In this document: positions 23,501-34,928 of the stretch, piece after piece
Layout: each line of letters begins with the position of its first letter
How positions within the stretch are numbered: the stretch's first letter is position 1
Origin: Liriodendron chinense
Taxonomy: Eukaryota > Streptophyta > Magnoliopsida > Magnoliales > Magnoliaceae
NCBI GenBank assembly: GCA_003013855.2
Contig: ML058453.1
Location: 8,053,861 to 8,117,860 of the forward strand
Length of the DNA: 64,000 bases
Direction: 5' to 3'
Position numbers and translations under genes: made by a program
Notes under the pieces: model-generated
The model's input: the letters and a program-made list of their open reading frames with translations, nothing else
The model's database searches: none
Told to the model about the DNA's origin: nothing

Positions 23501-26500
23501 CACTCTTTAGCTTGTTCTTCTTCTTTTTCTTTTTTCTTTTATCTTTAGTCTGTTTTTTTTTTTTCTTCCTTTTCTTTTATTATCATTCTCTAGTTGATTG
23601 TATCAAGCATCATTGATTACACTGAGGTATAATAAAATGTGCACCTTGAGCATTGTATGAAAAAGACTCATCAACAATGCTTGACCCAATCAACTGCGCT
23701 TTTGTACAGGCTATTAATTTCAGTAATTGTAATCTGAAAGAAAGAATCTGTTTTCTTTTTTTTTTTTTCTTTTTTTATTATTTTTCTCTAGTTGATTGGA
23801 TCAAGCATCATTGATGACACTGAGGTATAATAAAATGTGCAACTTGAGCATTGTACGAAAAAGACTCATCAACAATGCTTGACCCAATCTACTGTGTTTT
23901 TGTACAGGCTATTAATTTTCAGTAATTGTATTCTGAAAGAAAGAATCTGTTGTGAGTCTTTTGTTTTTAAATTATGGATCATGTTATTGTAATTATTTTT
24001 TCTACTACTAGTGTTGTTTGGAGGGTAAGTTCAGATTGACCCACGAGTATTACTGTTTTATCTTAAATATCAGACTCTGGACCTCTTTGCACAACTCTGT
24101 CGTGAGAGAAGATATCCATACTTGAGGCTTGATGGAACCACATCGATTGGGAAAAGACAAAAACTGGTCAACAGTTTTAATGATCCTTCCAAGGTCCATA
24201 TGCTTGGCAATGCGTACTATGTATGATGCTTTGTGTTTTATTTTCTTCTTTTTTACTTGACAAATCTGGATTAAGTTACATCTTGCAGGACGAGTTTGTG
24301 TTTCTCTTAAGCAGCAAGGCTGGTGGTTGCGGGCTTAATTTGATAGGCGGAAACCGACTTGTCCTGTTTGATCCTGATTGGAACCCTGCTAACGACAAGC
24401 AGGTAATGTATATGCCTCGAGGTGATTTTCAAAAGTGTATTTCTTATAAAGATTATCATTCCCATAATCTTCTGATGTCTGCCTTTCCTGATGTGGCCAA
24501 AAGTAGGCTGCTGCAAGAGTCTGGAGAGATGGGCAGAAGAAGAGAGTGTACATATACAGATTTTTAAGCACTGGAACTATTGAAGAAAAGGTTTGGCTGT
24601 GTTAAGCAGTGGACGCAGCTATATACATAATTAGTATCTGCTCATTCGTATGTGTATGGCCATGTCCAAAGTTTTCTTGATCAACTGCTGTGCAGTGATT
24701 CTTTTTGATGGGTTGTTATACTATTTGTAGGTCTACCAGCGTCAGATGTCAAAAGAAGGACTTCAGAAAGTTATTCAACAAGAGCAAACGGATAGCACAA
24801 CGTCACAGGTTCTACTGGATGCCACCTCTATCTTGCTTCGATCCTCCATATTGGATCTTCAATATGATGCATTAAAGAATTCTCATTGCAGGGAAACTTT
24901 CTATCGACGGAAAGCCTACGCGATCTTTTCACATTTCATGCAAATGTCAGGTAATTCTGGTTTACTATTGTTCAAAGTTAATTCCCGCCTCCTAGATCAT
25001 ATAAATACCATCAATATAATGTTAGTTGGCCGTATTGAATAGAAGGTCCGAAGGAAGAACTGTAGGATTTTTTTTTAATGAAACGTTTGTACTCTTTTTT
25101 TTTTTTTTTTTGTCAGATGGTTGTAAGTTGTAAGATGAGGACCACTTACTTTATTTTCTCATGCACTGGTAACTAGACTGAAAAGAAGAGAATCTTCAGC
25201 ACCTTAATAGTTTGGAAGCTGAAGTTGGTATTTCTTGACTCCCCTGAACGCTTAGTATCAAGCATTGTGTTTTTACCCTGCATTGGACTTGACCATGTTA
25301 CTGGTAGCACTTAGATGTAATCCTTAAAACTGTAAAAGATGAGGAAGGTCATTACACAAATCACTTGGATACAGTTCCTTAAATCGTATTAAGTGTTGTC
25401 TGAAGTGCTGCTTCTAGATGACAAGCCTTGACTCCAACTGATGTCTACTGCAATTGGCATGGGAAAAGTATACATTTATTTGCGGAGAGGTGACAGATAT
25501 GTTTGGCTGTATGCACTTCTTCCGAATTGTATAAGCAACAACAGGAAGAACAGGAAGAATTTCTTTCTACAAATCTGTCCAAAACCATTAGCTCATTAGT
25601 TGTGAATCTTGAGATGGTTAGAGGACGGCCCTACTAGTGGGGAGACCCAGGTTTAAGTCCTGCTGTTGTACTCGTTTAAGTCTGTCCAAATTGGTAACAA
25701 AAAAAGAAAATAAATAAATAAATAAATCTCACTTTATTTCTTAAAAGCTGAGTGGTCCTGAATGCTATGTGTATTGGTGGCCAAGCATATATGTTTGTCC
25801 TGATGTATTTGTGACACAAATATAGTGAGTGAAACTGTATTTCCCATCAAAATTGGTTCCTTCAGTCTCCAATACTGTGAATTTAGCATATCTTAAGAAT
25901 TACTTCTAACTCATGGAGAGTTATTGACTCGTTTCTGACTTTATTCTTGCCTACTTTTATAGGTCTGAAATCCATGAAAACATGAACTGTATTCGTTGTA
26001 AGACAGATAATTTAAGTGTAGATGACAACTCAGAGGATGTGACTGAGGTTGTACATGGGGGGGATTCGGCAAATGGAGAGTGCCAAGCTGATCGAGAGGG
26101 TTCTGATATAGGTGGATTTGCAGAGATTTCTGGATGCTTGCATAAGTTGCAAAGCTCAGAGAAACAGGTTGGCTGCAGGTCATTTATTCTCTGTCATTAG
26201 GGCCTTCTGCCTGCTTTTGATTTATGATTCATTTTCTAACTTCTATTTGAAACTTCAATTTTCAGCTGGGAACTCCTCTTGAGGAGGATTTAGGAAGTTG
26301 GGGTCATCATGCTTTTCCAACATCAGTGCCTGATGTAATTCTTCAATCTTCAGCTGGTGATGAGGTGTGTTGAGATAGGAATTTTGTGTTTAATCATTAA
26401 AAGAAGAAATGACAACTTCCCTTGATTTCAAAGCTCTCATTGCTGATAATTCTAGGGCTACTAGTATATAAATTTCCATCATTAGGAACGTCAACAGGCA

Positions 26501-27536
26501 GGGCCTGGATAGAAGTTCACTTGTGGGATTGCTACCCACCACTTTGTTACCATCACTTAAACTGACCAGCACTAATACTGCAATAATCTGGACACAGGCA
26601 TCCGTGCCTAATATGTGTTGGTGAGTTAGGCTGTTTGCAGGCCAAGGAAATCTAGACTTGTGGACTTGTTTGTACAAAACATGTTAAAATTTTAAAACAT
26701 AAAATATGGAGCAAAAGGTCTAGGACATTTAGAATATATAAGGGAAAATAACCAATCACCACCCAGATGAAAATAATAATAATTGACCTTTACAAGGCCA
26801 CAACGGCCATTATGGCCATCGCTACCGTTATTGAATACATTGGTGCCCATATTTAACAGTGTTAAGAGTCATAATCCTGGCTGTTGATATCCTAGCACCA
26901 TGGCCAAATTGCCCACATTTTTAACATTTACAATCTCCAACCAGATTGCCGTCTCTGTTTTAATGTCTCAGCTCCAGCGATGGCAAATCTGTAACCCTTG
27001 GATCTCACCAAATCTGCAATTTTCTTCGGATCTCTATCTAGATCTTTTGTTGTCATTTGTCATACTGCTGGATTGGAACTGCACCTTGTTGCGAGCCCTG
27101 AGCGTCATCAACAATTGTTCCTCATCAGAGATGTTAAAAGACAAACGATTACACACTTAGGACTCAAAATATTATATAAAAAAACTATAAATAATTGGTT
27201 TCATTGTATATGGGCTGAAATTATCTGCTGTTGGAAAAAATATTTAATTAATAAGATATGATTTTAATGCACTAATTTTTAACAAATAATGTAATAATTC
27301 AACACATACAATGCGGTAATTTAAAACATCCCTAGGAAGAGTTCCCCCCCCAAAAAATATCAAAAAATTGGTCCGTTAGTTTTTTTTTCTTGGAATTTTG
27401 TAGCTATCAACGCTTGTGTTGTCTATGTTATCAACAATATCAGTGTTGTTATCTCATGTATCAAGGATACAATATATTTATTTCAAAGTACTATTGCCAA
27501 CATCTTGCGATAAGGGTGATAGTATCAATAATATGA

Positions 27537-27579
<43 letters not shown>

Positions 27580-27901
27580 CTACTCTCCCACGCACCGGTG
27601 CTCAAGGAGCTCATAAACACCTTTTTGAGGACTCATCACACGTGATGTGAGCCCAAAATCTAAGCCATCCACGTGATGCAGCACCTCAAAAAACCCTCAT
27701 GACCCAGATTTCAACCTGATCCAAAACTTTGGTGGGCCATGGCAAAAGGAAACTGTTTTTGGATCAGGTTGAAATCTGGGTCATGAGGGTTTTTTTAGGT
27801 GCTGCATCACGTGGACGGCTCAGATTTTGGGCTTACATCACTTGTGATGATTTCTCAAACCGGTGCTCGCGGGTTCTTGTGAGCACCAGTGCGCGGGAGA
27901 G

Positions 27902-27967
<66 letters not shown>

Positions 27968-28470
27968 GAAATGGTACTATGAGGTCGACCTCATGGGAAC
28001 TTCCCATGAGGTCTAGCTGTGTGGGCCCCACCATGATGTGGATCGGACATCAACACCGTGCATTTGATGGGTCCCCTTTAGGTTATGGGATATCCCAAAA
28101 ATCAGCTGTGTACGGAACTCATGTGGGCCATACCATCTAAAACCATGTGAAGACATGCCTAAAACATCTAAAAGCACTTGGTGGTGCCCAATTGAGTTTT
28201 GGATGTGGCTGAAACTTGGTCTGATCCCTCATCCTAGTGGGACACAATGGATGGCCTGGATTTGTGAACCACATCTCTGCGGGCCCAATAAATGATCACG
28301 GAGGTTTTAATGGGCGGGTGACTCTTCTCAACTGTTATCTATGGTGTGGCCCACCTAAGTCATGAATTGACTTGATTTTTAAGCCTGTGGCCCACCATGG
28401 AATGGTTCATTTAACTGATGGGGTAGATGTATGGTCTACGTCATGGTGGGGCCCTCACATCTCGACCTCA

Positions 28471-28526
<56 letters not shown>

Positions 28527-28846
28527 CCCTATATCTACCACTTACTATGTCATAGATAATGTTGGCGATATTAGCAATAATGAATACACCTACGCCTTTT
28601 GACTATTGAATAGGGGTGGTTAATGAACCAAACTATTTGTGAATAACTTGAGTTTGGTTCGTTAAAAGCTCGTTTGAGTTTGTTTGATTATTAAACAAAC
28701 CAAACTTGAGCAATGTTGTCATATGCGATGGTCGCATATACCATATGCATCGTTTGCGATCTCACATTGCATAATGAGATCGCATATGTCCGCATAATGA
28801 CATATGCGATTGCACAGTCTCCAATAGTTAGAAATCTGACCGTTGG

Positions 28847-28879
<33 letters not shown>

Positions 28880-29869
28880 TTTTTTTTTTAAATTTTGGAG
28901 CTTTTGCCTATAAAAAGGCACTCCACCTTTCTCGATTTGCAACGTATCTTCACTAAAGCTCTTATACACACTCTCTTGCTCTCAATACATCATTCTAAAG
29001 CGCTCCATTCTCTCTTAGAGTCTTAATCTCTTTCACAATCTCTCTTAGAGTCTTAATCTTTTTCATAATCTCTCTTAGTCATAGTCTTTACTTATTTTCA
29101 CTTGAAGGCAAGAATCAAGTTTAAGAAGCAAGAAGAAGAATCAGTACATACACTACCTAACTATTTTCATTCTTCAAGAAGCAAGAAGACAAGAAGAACT
29201 CTACCTCTCTCTTTCTTTTTCATTCTCTTTTATTTTCTTATTCAATCTCTCTCTTTCTCTCTTCTCTAATCTATTATCTGATTCTCTAATCTATTTATCT
29301 CTCCATTCTCTTATTCTAATCTCTATTCTAACTTGTGTGATCTATTCTTGATTTCTTTCATTAGATTTATCATTTATCAAGAGTCAAGACTCAAGAGACT
29401 CAACTAGTCAACTCAAAAGTCAAGTGGCAAGCATATCAAAGAGTCAAATCAACCAACATTCTCTTTTAATTTGTTTCATTGTAATTGTATGAGTGTTTGT
29501 TTCATTCTTAGTTTCTAGTTTCAGCTTTCAAGCTTTTACTTTTTAGTTTCTAGTTTCAACTTTCAAGTTTTTAGTTTTAGTTTCTAGTTTTTTGTTTGTT
29601 TCTACTTTCTTGTTTCTTTTTAGTTTCTAGTTTCTAGTTTCTTGTTTATTTCTAGTTTCAACTCATTTACAAATTACAATATCAAGCATCAAGATTCAAG
29701 AGTTTGATCATTTTACATTAAGATTCAAGATATAAGAGTCAAGAGACGAGTCAAGACTCAAGACCTCAACTTCAAGAGAGGTTCAACTTTGAAGACTTCC
29801 AATCCAAGTTCAAGATTCAAGAGTCAAGACTTCATTTCAAGAGATTTTGAGACTGATTTGTAACTCACC

Positions 29870-29911
<42 letters not shown>

Positions 29912-32900
29912 CAAAAAAAAAAAAAAAAATTGTAACTCCACAACCATAGTGACACTCTCTAGTCTCTCCCTCTCTCTCTACATTAGTACTATTTAATAGT
30001 TACTTAGCACTTAGTTGCTAGTAGTTAGTAGTTACTACTTAGTTTAGTGTTTGCTCACCTCAAGTGCAAGGCCGCGATGTAGTAATAATTCTCGGTTTGA
30101 CCGAGGTCGATCCTCAGGGATTGTCGTAACAATTCTAAATTACGTAACTATGATGGACTAAATTCAGATTTGTATTGATGGATAGAATTTAAGAACATAA
30201 AACTATCTATTTTAGAACTAAATCAGGAAAATAAAACACTAGTGCCAATGATCCACTTATAATCGTTCACAATGCCAATTCAAACCATTCAAGCCAATAA
30301 CTCAATTGGAATTGGAATATGGAGCAATCAAATCATCATAACATATCTAACATAAATGGATCATACACTGATATGGTTATCTCATAATCAACTAAGGCAT
30401 TGGGCGTATCCAATCACACAGCCCAATCCTTCACAAAACAATTGAGATCACATTCATGATTCTTCCTTAAGTCTTGTCACTAGACTTGATTTGGAAGCAT
30501 GAATTGAACTTCTATTAAACCAATATCAATAAATAAACATCTATCTCGGATCAATCCCAAAGATAAGAACTTCTTCTAGTTTAGTTCTAGATAAGCACTT
30601 AGGAAACTTGGTTTGTAAGATTTTCTAGCATCCAACATATCATGATGGATCTAAGATCTCTACAACCCAAAATCCTATCAATCAATACCCCATTAAGCAA
30701 TACCAGTAATCGAAACATCCCATGTAAGAGAAATCACAAGAGAAAGAAGATTAACTAAAAATACTAACTTTATTTCAAACTTGAATTAGAAGTATTCTTC
30801 ATTAAACCCAAAAGTACTTGAACTAATTCGAATTAATTATTGCAAACAACTATAAGCTTCACCTCTTAGCCATAGCTAAGAGGTTTAGCTAACCATTAAC
30901 AGATTAAACTAAAACTCAAAAGGAAACTACTATAAAAGCATAGAAAAACTATAAAACCCTAGTTGGAGGAGTTGTAAACGCTCCATGACGCTCCTCTCCA
31001 CCTTCCACGAACTTCCTAGCCTTCTATGATGAGTTTAGATCCATTCGTAGGTGTCCTTTTATAGATTGGAAGCTCCACCGCCTCAGAAAGTTCCAGAATT
31101 GCGCAAAAGGTTACGCAGTTGCGCAAGAAAAATTGGAGCTTGAAGAAGAAATTTTCTGATTTTTTTATATGACCGACCGGTCTAGCGATCGGTCTCGACT
31201 GGTCTGGCGATTGGTCTCGACTGGTCGTCGACCTGTTTTTTCAGTCCAGCGAGTTTTGGCAAAAAAGGTTGAAAATTCGACCCCCCCCCCCCCCCCCCCC
31301 CCCAGGGCGGACCGGTCGTACATGAAACAGCAGGGTTGTTTTCTACATTTTCTGCATTTTACTTTTCTGGCCCTGCAGCTCTGCACTTTGGTTTTTCTGG
31401 CCCTTCCAGGTCTTTTAACATGATTTCTTCAAGGTTTTTCTTTGTTTTTCAACTCCATCTTCCATAGCTTCTTTCTTCCATTCTTGGCCTTTCTTCCTTT
31501 GACTTTCAAAGTGTCCTAAAGTGGTCTTTTAGCATTGAATTCACAAGGTCACTCTCTCATTCCTACAAACACAAACACATGCATAAGACGAGTCTTTAAC
31601 ACTATAAATCATGCGTAAAGAGTGATGAATTGGGGTTAGAATATGCACGATTCAGACCTCAACATTTAGCACTTAGACCTTACTACTTACTAGTTAGTAT
31701 TTAACTAGTAGTTGTTTCATACTTTGATTGTTTGTCTAAGACTTTAATACACACTACAGTCACTACTCTACCCTACTATATAGTGTCATCATATCTTCTT
31801 CCCAATCTTCTACTGAAGTCAAAGTCAAATGACTTGGGTTGGAAGTATGGGTACTATCGAAGTGCCAGTGAAAAGTCCTGAGTAGTATGTGATCTATGCG
31901 GATTAGTAGGTTTTGGTGGTATTGGCAGGCATAAACAACACACTGTGCACGCATCAGAAACAAGTGCAAGAGCATGTTCCAATGTTACTCTAGAGATTCG
32001 CAGGGAAATCAGGGAGTATATGGACAAGCATGCTCGAAAAAGACATACAACGGCTATACAAGAAGAATTTATGGAGAGAGAAGCTTATGAGGACATCAAT
32101 GTAGCCGATTTGGATGAATCTGCACTACCTACACGCATAGGGCGATCTAGATCAGCCGCCAAAAGAGCTCGTGGGCATGGGCCTATGGTTAGGTGGTATA
32201 GACCACATTCGTAAGATGTGGTTGACCAAAGGGGTAAGGGTAAAGAACCTGCCTAAACTACGTTAGAAAATTGATATAAGAAGAGGGATAGAAAAACCAC
32301 AATTGAACACATTGCAAAGTGGTTTGTCAAGCTGGTGCATTTTTAACACAGTGAAGATGAAGGGTTTCAAAGTAGTGGTTGAAGCTATAGGTCAATTTGG
32401 ACCTAGCTTGAAACCTTCTTCCTATCATGAAGTGGGGGAGAATTGTCTAAAAAACGATGTAGAGTTTACTGCAAGCTTTATTTCCGAATACAAAGAAAGT
32501 TGAAAAATCTATGATCGTTCATTAATGGTTGATGGATGGACTGATAGATCTGGTCGGACATTGATAAACTTTTTGGCAAATTGTCTGACTTGGACAATGT
32601 TTTTAAAGTTCGTGGACGTATCGACTCATTCCCACACAGCTGAATATTTATTCAAATTGTTAGATAGTATAGTTGAAGAGGTAGGAGAGCAATATGTTCT
32701 CTAGAATATCACGAACAATGTAGTTAATTATACAGTTGTCGGTCGCCTTCTTATGGAGAAGAGGCGAAGTTTATTTTGGACAACATGCGCGATACATTGT
32801 GTTGATTTAATGTTAGAAGATGTAGGTAGGTTATATTATAAAGTAATTGCTAGGGCTAGTAGAATCACATTTTTTTATGTACAAGCATGCCCTTCTTCTC

Positions 32901-34891
32901 TATCACATCACATGTGAACCCACCTTGGGTGCAACTTACTTCGTCCCACCGTGACCCGATTCGTAACAACTTTCTTAACATTACAAAGATTAAATTCAAA
33001 AGAAGCTGAATTTAGATCCTTTGTAGTGTCGGCCGATTGGAATAATGGATAATGCTCAAAGAAGGCTGGAGGAAAATTAATCCAACAAGCTATTCTTTCC
33101 CAAGCATTTTGGAATCAAGTGGTAAAGGCCCTAAAATCATCAGAACCCTTAGTAAGTGTGTTGCGATTAGTGGACAGTGATGAAAAGCCACCCATGGGCT
33201 ATATTTACGATGCAATGGAGAAGGTTAGAAACAAAATCATGGAACACTTTAACTATAAATAATGTGATTATCAACCCATCTTAAATATTATAGATGCTAG
33301 ATGGGGCAGCCAAATGTTATCCCCATTGTATTCGGTTGCTTTTATCCTTAATCCAGCTATATTATTTGTGTCTGTGGATCGAACTGTGGCAGCAGCGTTG
33401 CATATGGTCGGATTTCTTGATACTTTAGAATGGTTCTAGAAAAAGACGAACATGATAGAATTTCTCGGAAGCTAGACTTCTACATGAAGAGTGCAAGGAT
33501 ATGGTCAAGAGGGATTGTTATGAGGCATAAAAGTATGAAATTGCCAAGTAAGTATGCAATTCTTCGAAGTTTTACAACTTACAATGTAAGAAGTCCAAGT
33601 GAGAAAGTATTTAACTTAAACCTATTTACACAACTGACTGGTGGTCTATGTATGGAATTGACCTGACTAGGAAGGATCCGACACTACAAAAGCTGGCCAT
33701 GAGAATTCTTGGCTTTACGTGTTCTTCAAGTGATTGTAAGTGCAACTGGAGTACATTTGAGTCGGTAAGTTTTACAAGTTACAACTTAAAGTTCTATAAT
33801 TCACTTTCAGTTTCAAATTTCAATGCTAAATTGCTGATTCACATTTTAAATGATTTGGAGGCAAATAGTGAGTGGCTTGGGGAGACGGAGGATCCGGGTT
33901 TTGCTAGCGAGTCCCTTACATGGACCCAAGTTGAAGACGTTTATGGATCGACACCCGATGAAGGTTCTCAGTGGCAGAGAAGAGGAGTTAGAGGGGCGAG
34001 TAGTAGCACAGGGGCTACTAATAGTCAAGGGGAAGACGGTGATATTGAGATTGAAGATGTACAAGAAGAAGATACTCGGCCATTAGACGTGGATGAGCAA
34101 CTTGTGCAGACAGACGCTAAAGAAATAGAAAAAGATGAAGTATACGTTGAAGAAGGAGATGACTCTGACGATGATGGTGGTGGTGATGTGCCATAATAGG
34201 AGAGGGAACAATGATATAGAATACAGTAGATTAGTAGTTTGTAATTTGTAGATTTTGTTTATCAATAAAAGTATTAAATTTTTATTAATAAGTTGTTAAT
34301 TTTTAATATTTTACATGATTCATTTTATAGTTATTGGTTCAACTTAGTTATTAGTTATTATACCTTGGAAAGTATTTAGTAATAGTACACAAATTAGTTT
34401 GAAAATTAAAATAGATAAACAAAATTGGATTAGAGTAGTTTAAGTCCTTATGGAAAAAAAAAAAAAAAAAAAACAGATTTTCCCATTTTTTCTGATTTTT
34501 TTTTCATTTTTTTAAACTTAAAAAAAAAAAAAAAAAGTTGTGCAATCGCATAAGTGATTGCTTAGGATCGCTTATGCCATTTGACAACATTGAACTTAAG
34601 CAACGTTGTTTAGTTTGATTATTAATCAAGCCAAACTCAAACAAGCATGAGTTTGGTTTGTTTAGGCTCGATAGAGTTTGTTTTTATTACTTATATTTAC
34701 AAGTATAGACAATTTGTATTACTTATACATGTAAATATGATAGATATTAGGGGTTATAATCAATGTTTTAAATAGCGCTATATCGTAGTGTGTAGCGTAT
34801 ACTATTTAGCACATCTAAAATGCGTGTTTCTAATGTTGGACACGCTACGTATCACATAGCATTTGTTGCATACGTTATGAAGTATGTTTGG

Positions 34892-34928
<37 letters not shown>

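Larger units (their letters stand above)
28711..34592 (+). mobile_element. hAT transposon, full-length but inactivated
   Basis: The terminal inverted repeats are CAATGTTGTCATATGCGAT at 28711 and its imperfect complement ending ATTTGACAACATTG at 34592. The 8-bp target duplications AACTTGAG (28703-28710) and AACTTAAG (34593-34600) differ by one base. The intact opposite arm of the host foldback element shows a single AAACTTGAG at the matching place, which independently confirms the insertion site. At 5882 bp it includes a repetitive 5' region (28920-30040, CT runs and CAAGA/TAGTTTC repeats), an inserted LTR-like element (30048-31664) and a transposase pseudogene (31831-34196). It lies in the RAD54 10.2-kb intron. 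Confidence 0.92.

Noticed and set aside
26390..26677. 95-codon minus-strand frame in the RAD54 intron
   Set aside because: No recognisable family, AT-rich intron composition, no start context or splice support.
27729..28140. Open frames containing long Ile-Tyr repeats
   Set aside because: They are translations of the (TA)n microsatellite and MITE ends; no gene-like composition or homology.
28713..28969. Frames on both strands at the start of the hAT element
   Set aside because: They cover its inverted repeat and an (ATT)n run; no protein similarity.
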